Position numbers and translations under genes: made by a program. Below, one piece after another: positions 8,219 to 15,642 of a stretch of DNA of 32,591 nt. The stretch comes from Deltaproteobacteria bacterium (GTDB taxonomy: Bacteria > Myxococcota > UBA796 > SXON01). Below the pieces are notes generated by a model. That model made no database searches. It was not told where the DNA came from and saw only the letters and a list, made by a program, of their open reading frames with translations. The stretch covers positions 1 to 32,591 of the forward strand of contig CANKNP010000010.1 in assembly GCA_947483545.1 (NCBI GenBank), read 5' to 3'. The first letter of the stretch is position 1, and each line of letters starts with the position of its first letter.

Positions 8219-9261
8219 ACACGCTGCGGAACCCTGCCCTCTTTCGCGCCTCGGGTGCGCCCGCCCTGCTCTGGCTGCTCGCGCTGCTGTGCGCGCCCAT
8301 GGGCGCTTGCCACGTGTTCAGCTCGCTCGACATCGACTGCACGCAAGGGATGCCGTGCGCGACCGGGCCCGACACCGCGGACGCCGACACCGACACCGAC
8401 AGCGACACCGACACGGACAGCGACGCGGACGGCGACACCGACACCGATACGGACACCGATTCGGACACCGATTCGGACACCGAGCCCGATCCGCCGACCC
8501 AAGGCTACGCGATCTCCTACACGACAGGCGGCTTTGGGGCGACGTTGGTCTACACGGCGGCTGGCACGCAAGCGCGGAACTGGCGGGGCTATCAGGAGCT
8601 CGCGGGTCCGGTCGCCTACGATGCGTCTCTCGGCAACGCCTACGTCTTTCAGGCGGACAACCTCACCTTCCTCTATGCCGACGGCACCTGGGAGGACGGC
8701 GATGTCGGCTACAGCCAGACCTTCGACGCGGATGCCCACGGTGGGCTCGTCTGGGTGAATTTCGGCACCGATCTCTTCATCTACGACGTCGTCAACGAGA
8801 TCCAGCTCACGCCCTTCTCGAACACCCTGGTGGACTCCCGCGGCGTGGCCGTCAAGGGCGACGATGCCTACCTCGTGGACAACAACGAGAACGGGCCCGA
8901 CCTGTACGGCTGCACCTCTGCCGGGGACTGCTCGCTCATCTACCAGGACTTCGACACCACGCCAGCACGTGGCCGCAACGTGTTCTTCGGGCCAGACGAC
9001 GAGCCCTACGGCTGCACCGGGGCCGGCGCGGTCTACGCGCTCGCAAACCTCGCCGCCGGCAGCACGACGCCCACGGCGTTCTACGACGGCGCCGATCTCA
9101 CCGATGTCTCCGACTGTGGCTGGGACGCTGGCTCGCGGGAGTACCTGCTCTTCTCCCCGACGAACGGCATGATCCGGATGCTCGAGGACAGCTCCGGAAG
9201 CGTGGTCACGGCGATCCCCACCAACTATGTCGGCGCGCGGGCACACTTTTACAGCGAATAG
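8215..9261 (+). CDS. Lipoprotein with Asp/Thr-rich linker and propeller-like domain
   Basis: About 348 residues. The type II signal peptide ends at lipobox PMGAC (Cys32). Residues 53-92 are a low-complexity Asp/Thr/Ser linker, a style common in Myxococcota surface lipoproteins. The remainder (~95-348) has repeated short strands (VAYDASLGNAYVFQ, VDSRGVAVKGDDAYLVD, DCGWDAGSREYLLF) resembling beta-propeller blades. No catalytic motif was seen. GTG 8215 is preferred over upstream ATGs because of its well-placed GGAG and the four-base overlap with the protease, which suggests translational coupling. It is followed after 12 bases by the FG-GAP lipoprotein. Surface anchoring is likely; function unknown. 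Confidence 0.8.
   Translation: MNTLRNPALFRASGAPALLWLLALLCAPMGACHVFSSLDIDCTQGMPCATGPDTADADTDTDSDTDTDSDADGDTDTDTDTDSDTDSDTEPDPPTQGYAISYTTGGFGATLVYTAAGTQARNWRGYQELAGPVAYDASLGNAYVFQADNLTFLYADGTWEDGDVGYSQTFDADAHGGLVWVNFGTDLFIYDVVNEIQLTPFSNTLVDSRGVAVKGDDAYLVDNNENGPDLYGCTSAGDCSLIYQDFDTTPARGRNVFFGPDDEPYGCTGAGAVYALANLAAGSTTPTAFYDGADLTDVSDCGWDAGSREYLLFSPTNGMIRMLEDSSGSVVTAIPTNYVGARAHFYSE
8371..8490 (+). repeat. Imperfect GACACC-type low-complexity repeat
   Basis: Irregular alternation of GAC/GAT with ACC, ACG, AGC, GCG and TCG codons encodes a ~40-residue Asp-x linker. Varied codons indicate selection on the protein rather than recent slippage. Confidence 0.9.
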
Positions 9262-9264
9262 ACC

Positions 9265-9268
9265 GGAG
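9265..9268 (+). promoter_or_regulatory. Ribosome binding site of the FG-GAP lipoprotein
   Basis: GGAG lies five bases before ATG 9274, in the 12-base gap after the preceding stop. Confidence 0.7.
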
Positions 9269-9273
9269 AGCCC

Positions 9274-11589
9274 ATGGCCGCCAGTACCGCCCGCCTCGCC
9301 GCGCTCCTCCTGCTGGCCGGGTGCAAGAGCTGCAAGGACGGCGACGCCGACCCGAGCGATCTCACCGAGGTCTCCCTCGCGGTCACCGGCGTGTACGTGG
9401 GCGAAGGCGTGGGCGTCGGAAGCGCGACCGTGCCCCTGTACGGGACGAACGCGCTGGGTGCGGTGGTGCCGGCCTCGGATCTGGTCAGCGACGGCGGAAC
9501 CGTGGCGCAGGACGTAGCGGGGTGGGGCGTGCTGACGCTGGAGGCCAGCGCGACCGTCAGCGCGACGGCCGGCGGCGATGCGGCGACGGGAGCGGCTTGG
9601 GTGGTCGCGGCCGAGGCGCCGACGTTCGAACTGGCCGGGTTCGCCCTGCACAGCGCTGAAGAGCCGGCGGACCACCTCGCGATCGCGGGCGAGGGCGCTG
9701 TCTGGGTCTCAGGCACGACGGTGTGGTGGGGCAGCCAGACGCAGCCCGCGCTCGTGGTCGCGGAGCTGCCCGACAGCGCAGCAAACCTACAGACTGTGCA
9801 GCTGGAGGGCGACGGTGTCACCGACCTGATGATCTGGACGGCTGGCTCGGTGATCCTGCTCCGGGGCCGAGACGGCGGGGGTCTCACCTTCGCCGCCGGA
9901 TGGACCAGCACCACGGAGGTGGTGGGCTGCGACGTTCAAGACCTCGATGGCGACGGCCTCGTGGACGTCCAGATCGCGACCTCCGACGGGTCTACGAGCA
10001 CCGTCGTGTGGATGATCTCCGACGGCACCTCCTGGGCGATGACCGACTGGATGGTGCTCGACTACGGCGTGATCGCCTTGGCCGGCGAGGACTACACCAG
10101 CGACGGCGAGGTCGAGATCAGCGTGCTCAGCGAGGACGGCATCTTGCAGCGGTACGCCCGCTACGACGAAGGCTGGCAGCTTGGATCCGGCAGCGGCATG
10201 GAGGTGGCCATCGGTCCCGGCGCGCGGATGTACCCCTCGACCGACCTGAACGGCGACGGCATCGACGAGATCCTCGTCGCCGGGCCGCTCGTGGACGGCA
10301 CGGGCTGGCAGGTGAAGGCGATCACCGCCGGGGCGGCGAGCACGTACATCTTCAGCTTCTACAGCGCGGATGTCGGCCTCCCCACGTCGGTCGCCGTAGC
10401 GATGGGGGATCTCTCGGGCGACGGCATCACCGACCTCGGGATGACCAGCGAGCTCGGGCTCCTCCGTCTGGCATGGAACGAGGGCTATGTGAGCAGCGAG
10501 GGCGTTCCAACCCCCGCATTTCAAAGCACCGGCACCGACGACTACCCGAGCGATCGGGGCGTGGGGGTCGGGCAGCTCCTTGGGGACGACGTGCAGGACG
10601 TGCTGCTCGCGGGGGAGACCTACGTGCTGGCCGTCGAAGGCGCGCGGCAAGAGGACGATCCGGAGACCGAGAGCAGCGAGCTCGGCTGGAAGGCGAAGGC
10701 CTCCGCGGTCGCCAGCTACAGCTTGCACATCGAAGGCGAGCCCCTCGTCGGGGACTTCGACGGGGACGGCGGTGCCGACTTCATCTCCTTCGTGCTGGGC
10801 GACGACGGGCTCTCGCTCCAGACGTGGCAGTCCTACCCGGACAATGGGGACATCGAGGCCGGCTGGACCGAGGCCACGAGCCTGCTGATCTCGCCGGACA
10901 GCGCGCCGGTGGCCCTCACGATGTGCGAGGGCGAGCCCTGGGCGCTGTTCATCGAGGGCGGGGTGAGCGTGCTGGCGTCCTACGCGATGTCGGCGGGCGT
11001 GCCGGCGGGCGCGGCCGTCACCACCGAGGCGATCGGGGATCACGTCCTGTGCGGCCCGTTTGCAGACGGGTCTCTGGTCGCCGTCGTGGACCACGCGAGC
11101 AGCACGTTGAGCTGGGTCGCTCCCGACGGCACCGTGACCTCCGAGACCCTGCCGGCGATCACCGTCGGCGCCGCCGACACCGACGGCGACGGTGTGCGCG
11201 AGCTCGTCACCCAGGATTCGGAGGGCGAGATCGCGGCGTGGGACTTTGACGGGGATGGCATCGAAGAGGTCGTTCAACGCACGGCAGGGGAGATCGCCAT
11301 CGCGGAGGCGCGCCCGGCCTTCGGCGGCAGGCTGAGCATCGCAGACGCCGATGGCGACGGCCTCGCCGAGGTGATCCTGCAGGACGACGGGACCGTGTGG
11401 GTCTACCGGGTGGTCAACGGCGCGTTGGTGCCCCCCAGCGTGTTCCATACCACCCGGCTGGTGACCGGCCCGGCCTGGTTCGGAGACATGAGCGGGGACG
11501 GGCTCCCCGACCTGCTGCTCACGGGCCGGGACGACGATCCGAACGATACGGCCGAGTGGGCGGGGACCTGGTTGAACGTGCGGAGGTGA
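9274..11589 (+). CDS. FG-GAP/VCBS-repeat lipoprotein (integrin-like propeller)
   Basis: A 771-residue protein. The signal peptide ends at LLLLAGC (Cys17). The body carries at least eight calcium-binding-type loops of the D-x-[DNS]-G-D-G form, near residues 224 (DLDGDGLVD), 324 (DLNGDGIDE), 379 (DLSGDGITD), 494 (DFDGDGGAD), 636 (DTDGDGVRE), 658 (DFDGDGIEE), 691 (DADGDGLAE) and 739 (DMSGDGLPD). This is the pattern of FG-GAP/VCBS repeats that fold as beta-propellers, as in integrin alpha chains. Such proteins usually act in adhesion or surface scaffolding; the specific partner here is unknown. It is the third gene in a tight plus-strand run of secreted proteins. A 107-base gap with a 13-base direct repeat follows it. 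Confidence 0.9.
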   Translation: MAASTARLAALLLLAGCKSCKDGDADPSDLTEVSLAVTGVYVGEGVGVGSATVPLYGTNALGAVVPASDLVSDGGTVAQDVAGWGVLTLEASATVSATAGGDAATGAAWVVAAEAPTFELAGFALHSAEEPADHLAIAGEGAVWVSGTTVWWGSQTQPALVVAELPDSAANLQTVQLEGDGVTDLMIWTAGSVILLRGRDGGGLTFAAGWTSTTEVVGCDVQDLDGDGLVDVQIATSDGSTSTVVWMISDGTSWAMTDWMVLDYGVIALAGEDYTSDGEVEISVLSEDGILQRYARYDEGWQLGSGSGMEVAIGPGARMYPSTDLNGDGIDEILVAGPLVDGTGWQVKAITAGAASTYIFSFYSADVGLPTSVAVAMGDLSGDGITDLGMTSELGLLRLAWNEGYVSSEGVPTPAFQSTGTDDYPSDRGVGVGQLLGDDVQDVLLAGETYVLAVEGARQEDDPETESSELGWKAKASAVASYSLHIEGEPLVGDFDGDGGADFISFVLGDDGLSLQTWQSYPDNGDIEAGWTEATSLLISPDSAPVALTMCEGEPWALFIEGGVSVLASYAMSAGVPAGAAVTTEAIGDHVLCGPFADGSLVAVVDHASSTLSWVAPDGTVTSETLPAITVGAADTDGDGVRELVTQDSEGEIAAWDFDGDGIEEVVQRTAGEIAIAEARPAFGGRLSIADADGDGLAEVILQDDGTVWVYRVVNGALVPPSVFHTTRLVTGPAWFGDMSGDGLPDLLLTGRDDDPNDTAEWAGTWLNVRR

Positions 11590-11594
11590 CCGCC

Positions 11595-11620
11595 CACTGA
11601 CAACCGTCACTGACAACCGT
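11595..11620. repeat. Two tandem 13-base repeats containing TGAC-N4-GTCA
   Basis: CACTGACAACCGT occurs twice back to back (11595-11607, 11608-11620) and is followed by another CAC. Each unit forms the small palindrome TGAC-aacc-GTCA with the next bases. It lies just after the FG-GAP gene and ~80 bases before the next start, so it could be an operator; this is not established. Confidence 0.8.
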
Positions 11621-11697
11621 CACCCCCTGACACCCCAGAACTATCCAGGTTCATCCATCGGCACGGGGTTTGCTTTCTGGCTGGACACTCCCCGAGT

Positions 11698-12912
11698 GTG
11701 CCCATGTCCGCCTTGTCCTCCCGCTTCCCTACGCCCCTCCCCCTCGATCCATGGTGGGATGTTTTCCTCCCGGCCCGGATGGGAGAAGGGGTCTTCGTCG
11801 ATCACGCCGTGGACGACATCCTCGCGGTCGATCCGACCGGCGACACCTTGGCCATCTGCGCACGCGCGCTCTTCGCGCGGTTCGACGGCCCCCGTGCCGA
11901 GCGGCTGGCCGCCGCCTCCCTGGAGCTTGGGGGGTTCGAGGCCGACCGCTTGGCCATCAGCCTCGCTCCAGACGGTCTGGATCGCGCCCCGTTGTTGGCC
12001 GCCGCGACGCGCGGGTTGGGGCTCCGCGCCGAGATCTGGTGTGACGTCGCCGCGCGAAGCCTGCTGGAGGGAGACCTCCCGGGCGCCCGGGATGCCGTCG
12101 ATCGCGCCCGCGCGGCGCTCCATGAGCATGCCGAGACCCAGCGGTGGATGCGCTTTCTTCGGGAGGCGGCCGACCCGCGCGCCTGCTTCGAGCAGGCGAC
12201 CCGCGTTCGCACCGCCCAGCCCGAGGCTGCGCCGATGCGCGACGCCATGGCGCTCGTTGCCCATCGAAAGAACGGGTTTGTCTGCGCTGAGCGTTGGCAG
12301 CGTCGCTCCCCGACAGACCCGCCCACCCCGACCGGCTCGGCCCTGGCTCGGCTCCGCGCGGCAGGGATCCCTCGTGCCCGGCTGTTCCCGGAGCGCGCCC
12401 TGGCCCGCCGAGACCGGCTGGATCCGGCCACGGACCTGGAGCTGATGCTCGACGGCGCACAGAGCCTGGTACTGGAGGGTCGCCCTGCCCGCGAGCGCAT
12501 GCGCGCGGTGCTGGCCGAAGCGCGTCGGTTCACCCCAGCGGTGCAGGCCCAAGCCACGCGGCTCGCCTGCTCGCTCTCGCTGCGGGATCCCGCGCTCGGC
12601 GCCAGCGCCCTCGACGCCGCGGAGCGCCTGCTCGCCCACGATCCCGGCGTCTGGACCCCATGGGTGGCGCTGCTTGGCCGGCAGATCAACCCCTCGCGGT
12701 CGATCCGCTACGCCCGCACCCTTCTCGCAGATCCATCCACGGAGGCTGGGGCCTTCCTCATGGCGCACGACACCCTCCGCCTCTGCGGCGAGGCCGAGCA
12801 GGCCAACGCCCTCGCGCTGCGCGCCCTCGCCTGGCCGGGGTTGCGAAGCGCGGCGCAGGTGGCGCTCCAAGCCAAGCCCGGGGACCCTCCCCATCGCGTC
12901 AGCGGCGGGTGA
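11698..12912 (+). CDS. Hypothetical Ala/Arg-rich helical-repeat-like protein
   Basis: A 404-residue protein without signal peptide or membrane segments. It is rich in Ala, Arg and Leu, with helix-pair-like stretches spaced as in tetratricopeptide-type repeats (GDTLAICARALFARFDG, EIWCDVAARSLLEGDLPGARD, GASALDAAERLLAHDP, DTLRLCGEAEQANALAL). No catalytic motif was seen and I do not recognise the family. GTG 11698 or ATG 11704 may be the start; neither has a strong ribosome binding site. The stop is 24 bases before the AgmX/PglI-domain lipoprotein, so the two are probably co-transcribed and this protein may be its cytoplasmic partner (inference). Codon use matches the neighbours. Confidence 0.7.
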   Translation: MPMSALSSRFPTPLPLDPWWDVFLPARMGEGVFVDHAVDDILAVDPTGDTLAICARALFARFDGPRAERLAAASLELGGFEADRLAISLAPDGLDRAPLLAAATRGLGLRAEIWCDVAARSLLEGDLPGARDAVDRARAALHEHAETQRWMRFLREAADPRACFEQATRVRTAQPEAAPMRDAMALVAHRKNGFVCAERWQRRSPTDPPTPTGSALARLRAAGIPRARLFPERALARRDRLDPATDLELMLDGAQSLVLEGRPARERMRAVLAEARRFTPAVQAQATRLACSLSLRDPALGASALDAAERLLAHDPGVWTPWVALLGRQINPSRSIRYARTLLADPSTEAGAFLMAHDTLRLCGEAEQANALALRALAWPGLRSAAQVALQAKPGDPPHRVSGG

Positions 12913-12936
12913 CGAGCAGCGCGATAGGCCTCGGCG

Positions 12937-13398
12937 ATGTCCCTGCTGATCGCAGCCCTGCTCGCCTGCTCGACGCCGGCGCCTGTGCCCTCGCCCCCGC
13001 TGGCTCCCCTGGACGAACCTGCGCCCCTGCCCATCGTCGCCCCCGAGCCGCCGCCTCCGTCGGGCCCGAGCATTGGCGGGGAGCCCATCCTCCCGAAGCC
13101 CGTCGTGCTCGGTGCGATCTCGACCGCTGACGTGGTCGCGGGCATCACGAAGCAGGAGGCCGGCATCCAGGCCTGTTACGCCTCGCGCCGGGCGGTGGTC
13201 CCGGATCTTGCCGGGAAAGTCCTCGTCAAATTCAAAATCCAGCGCGACGGGAGCGTGGCCGAACCGAGCACGGCGTCGACCAGCCTGCGGGATCCAGACA
13301 CCGAGGCGTGCGTAAACGCCGAGGTCGCGAAGGCCACCTTCCCGGCGCTGAAAGACGGCGCCGTCGCGATCGTGCGGTACCCGTTCGTGTTCCCCTGA
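12937..13398 (+). CDS. Lipoprotein with AgmX/PglI-type C-terminal domain
   Basis: A 153-residue protein. MSLLIAALLAC gives a short type II signal (Cys11). A Pro-rich linker (12-55) leads to a C-terminal domain (~58-153) with IQACYASRR, GKVLVKFKIQRDGSV, TEACVNAEV and VRYPFVF. This is the pattern of the AgmX/PglI C-terminal domain known from myxobacterial gliding proteins, a TonB-C-like fold with paired Cys (here Cys80 and Cys125). Its role is probably as an envelope adaptor. The stop directly abuts the stop of a convergent gene with a similar domain. Confidence 0.8.
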   Translation: MSLLIAALLACSTPAPVPSPPLAPLDEPAPLPIVAPEPPPPSGPSIGGEPILPKPVVLGAISTADVVAGITKQEAGIQACYASRRAVVPDLAGKVLVKFKIQRDGSVAEPSTASTSLRDPDTEACVNAEVAKATFPALKDGAVAIVRYPFVFP

Positions 13399-13845
13399 TC
13401 ACCAGTTGACGTTCACCGGGTAGGTCACCGGAAAGCCGTCGGCCATGTCGTGACCTGGAAAGTCTGCTTTCTTGATCACGGCGGCGACGCAGGCCACGTA
13501 GGTGTCGGGCGCGCCGTCGTCGTCGGTCGCCTCGATGGTCGAGACCACGCCGTTGCAGCCCACGACGAGCTCAAAGGTGAGGTGGATCTCGGTGAAGCCG
13601 GTGGGCTGGCCGCACTTCAGTGCGTGCTGGATCACCCCGTTCAGCGCGGCGCGGACCTGCTCGTAGCCAATCCCATTGGGCGTCGCCATCTCCCCCTCCG
13701 CGGGGTCGGCCTCGAACGGGATGCACTTCTCGGCCTTCGGCGTAGGGATCGCATCGGCAGGCGCTGCGCCAAGCAACGCCAAAGACGCGACCGAAGCCAG
13801 GAGCGGGAGCCGGCGTTGAAGGCGCCACGAAGTGCGCGCCTTCAT
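13399..13845 (-). CDS. Secreted protein with AgmX/PglI-like domain
   Basis: A 148-residue protein. The start is ATG 13845, because it gives a clean signal peptide (MKARTSWRLQRRLPLLASVA, cleavage near ADA at 30-32) and has GGGAG just upstream; longer versions add unlikely Arg-rich sequence. The mature part contains LNGVIQHALKCGQP, FTEIHLTFELVVGCNGVV, TYVACVAAV and FPVTYPVNVNW. This parallels the CY...GKVLVKFKI...AC...YPFVF pattern of the neighbouring lipoprotein, with Cys78 and Cys119 matching its Cys80 and Cys125. It appears to be a diverged relative facing it tail to tail. Function unknown; periplasmic location likely. Confidence 0.75.
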   Translation of the reverse strand: MKARTSWRLQRRLPLLASVASLALLGAAPADAIPTPKAEKCIPFEADPAEGEMATPNGIGYEQVRAALNGVIQHALKCGQPTGFTEIHLTFELVVGCNGVVSTIEATDDDGAPDTYVACVAAVIKKADFPGHDMADGFPVTYPVNVNW

Positions 13846-14200
13846 TGCTGGCTCCCGTGTTGGCGTCCCGGACGGGGACGGCGCGGTAGCGCCGGACCCG
13901 ACCGAGAGGACGCGAACACAAGCCCGCGGATGCGGGCGTTCTTCGCCAACACTGGCCGATAATCCCGGGCGCGCCCTCGCGCGGCGGGAGAATCGGCGAG
14001 GATCAGACGTCGCGACACCTTCGGCAGCTATCACGAGAGCGCCCAACGCTTCCGCGTACCCGCGGAAGCGGCACCGCCTCTTGGTTCGTACCCGAACCGA
14101 GAGCGCCGGCCAGATCCGAACCCGGGACCCGAGCGGCAGCGAGCGTGGGGGTCTTGGGGGGCCGGCCATCCGGCCGGCCCCCCAGGATACACCGCGCGCC
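13846..14200. other. 355-base divergent intergenic region with several GC-rich hairpins
   Basis: No coding sequence with a credible start was found here. It separates divergent genes and must hold both promoters. Perfect inverted repeats with four-base loops occur at 13879-13894 (6 bp stem, loop GGTA), 13922-13937 (6 bp, GGAT), 14047-14070 (10 bp, TACC), 14083-14098 (6 bp, TACC) and 14155-14184 (13 bp, ATCC). A GGGCGCGCCC palindrome lies at 13967-13976. Confidence 0.75.
14155..14184 (+). promoter_or_regulatory. 13-bp perfect hairpin in the leader of the SpmA-SpmB gene
   Basis: TGGGGGGCCGGCC, loop ATCC, then its exact complement. It ends 16 bases before ATG 14201; the only SD-like AGGA (14184-14187) begins at its last base. 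No U-run follows on either strand, so it is not a standard terminator. Confidence 0.7.
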
Positions 14201-15604
14201 ATGAACGCGATCTTCTATCTCCTCGTGCTGATCCCGTGTCTGGTGGGGGGATGGAACGGGGTCCCGACGCACGAGGGGGTCATGCGCGAGGACGTGGTCA
14301 ACGTACCTGCGGCTGGCCTCACGGTCGGCCTGACGGTGAACGTCACCGCCGGTCAACGCACCTACGAGGGCAAGGTCGAGACGGTGGAGAAGGGTTGGGC
14401 CCGGGTGCGGGCGGATGTGCCGGACGGGGAGGTCGTGATCCAGGCGCCCACCGAAGAGGCGATGGCTGCGATTGGACTTGGCGCCTTGGACGGTGCGAAA
14501 GCTGCGGTGGATCTCGCGATCTCGCTGGTCGGGACCATGACGCTGTTTCTCGGGCTCGTCAAGGTCGTGGAGGTCGCGGGCGGCATGCAAGCCCTGGCCC
14601 GCTGGATCCGCCCGGTCATGGTCAAGCTCTTTCCAGACGTGCCGGCCGATCACCCCGCGATGAGCGCGATGATCATGAACCTCGCGGCGAACGTCCTGGG
14701 GTTGGGCAACGCTGCGACCCCGTTCGGCGTAAAGGCGATGCAGGAGCTGGAGAGCCTGAACCCGAAGCCGGGGACCGCCACCAACGCGATGGTGTTGTTC
14801 CTCGCGGTGAACACCGCCGGCGTAGCGGTGCTGCCAACAGGGGTCATCGCCATCCGCGCGGGGCTCAAGTCCGTCGATCCCGCCTCGATCTTCCTGCCCA
14901 CGCTGGTGTGCAGCGTGTTCACGACCATGGGTGCTATCCTCGTCACCAAGGCGCTTCAAAACGTGTTCCCGGTCGAGCGCCACAAGGTCGAGGCTTCGCC
15001 GATTCGGCTGGTTGAATTTGTGCCGTTGCTGCTCGCCCTGGGCGCGTTCATCGGGTTTGTCGTTGCGGCACAGGTCTACGGAACCGCCATCACCAGTTGG
15101 ATCATGCCCGGCCTCATCGTCGGCATGCTCACCATCGGCGTGGCCTGCCGCGTGAAGGTCTACGAGGTGTTCATCGACGGCGCGAAGGACGGCTTCAACA
15201 CGGCGATGCGCATTGTGCCCTTCGTCGTCGCCATCCTGGCGGCTGTCGGCATGTTCCAGGCCTCCGGCGCGATGGGCCGGCTGGTGATGTTCGCGAGCCC
15301 GCTCTGTCGCTTCATCGGGATGCCCCCGGAGGTGCTGCCCCTCGCGATCCTTCGCCCGTTGTCAGGCTCCGGATCGATGGCGCTGACCGCAGAGCTCACC
15401 CGCATTCACGGCCCCGACACCTTCATCGGGGTCGTGGCCGGCACGCTGAACGGCTCGACGGAGACGACGTTCTACGTGCTGGCGCTCTACTTTGGCGCGG
15501 TCGGCATCAACAAGTACCGGCACGCCGTGTTGGTCGGCCTCGCGACGGACGTGATCGGGGCGTTGTGCTCCGTTTGGGCGGTGAAGTTGCTGTTGGATTG
15601 GTGA
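14201..15604 (+). CDS. SpmA-SpmB fusion membrane protein (nucleoside recognition/Gate domains)
   Basis: A 467-residue integral membrane protein fusing the relatives of spore maturation proteins A and B. The N-terminal half (~96-265) holds DGAKAAVDLAISLVGTM, LAANVLGLGNAATPFG and FLAVNTAGVAVLPTG (SpmA). The C-terminal half (~275-467) holds the SpmB signature ILRPLSGSGSM, GVVAGTLNGSTETTFYVLAL and VGINKYRHA. About ten membrane segments are expected. Between the first segment (4-17) and the SpmA core, residues ~25-85 form a hydrophilic beta-rich insertion (QRTYEGKVETVEKGWARV) not seen in ordinary SpmA. The transport substrate is unproven for the family. ATG 14201 is chosen because the upstream extension is Arg-rich intergenic sequence. 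Confidence 0.9.
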   Translation: MNAIFYLLVLIPCLVGGWNGVPTHEGVMREDVVNVPAAGLTVGLTVNVTAGQRTYEGKVETVEKGWARVRADVPDGEVVIQAPTEEAMAAIGLGALDGAKAAVDLAISLVGTMTLFLGLVKVVEVAGGMQALARWIRPVMVKLFPDVPADHPAMSAMIMNLAANVLGLGNAATPFGVKAMQELESLNPKPGTATNAMVLFLAVNTAGVAVLPTGVIAIRAGLKSVDPASIFLPTLVCSVFTTMGAILVTKALQNVFPVERHKVEASPIRLVEFVPLLLALGAFIGFVVAAQVYGTAITSWIMPGLIVGMLTIGVACRVKVYEVFIDGAKDGFNTAMRIVPFVVAILAAVGMFQASGAMGRLVMFASPLCRFIGMPPEVLPLAILRPLSGSGSMALTAELTRIHGPDTFIGVVAGTLNGSTETTFYVLALYFGAVGINKYRHAVLVGLATDVIGALCSVWAVKLLLDW

Positions 15605-15642
15605 GGGCCCGATGACCCGTCACCTCGACGTCCACGGCGCGC

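Noticed and set aside
8056..9675. Minus-strand frame of 539 codons
   Set aside because: It is opposite the lipoprotein genes; composition is that of a shadow frame, with no signal or domain.
9787..11616. Minus-strand frame of 609 codons
   Set aside because: It is antisense to the FG-GAP repeats; its regular pattern is only the complement of DxDGDG codons.
15605..15642. Terminator between convergent genes
   Set aside because: No stem followed by a T-run on either strand; the other convergent junctions are similarly bare.
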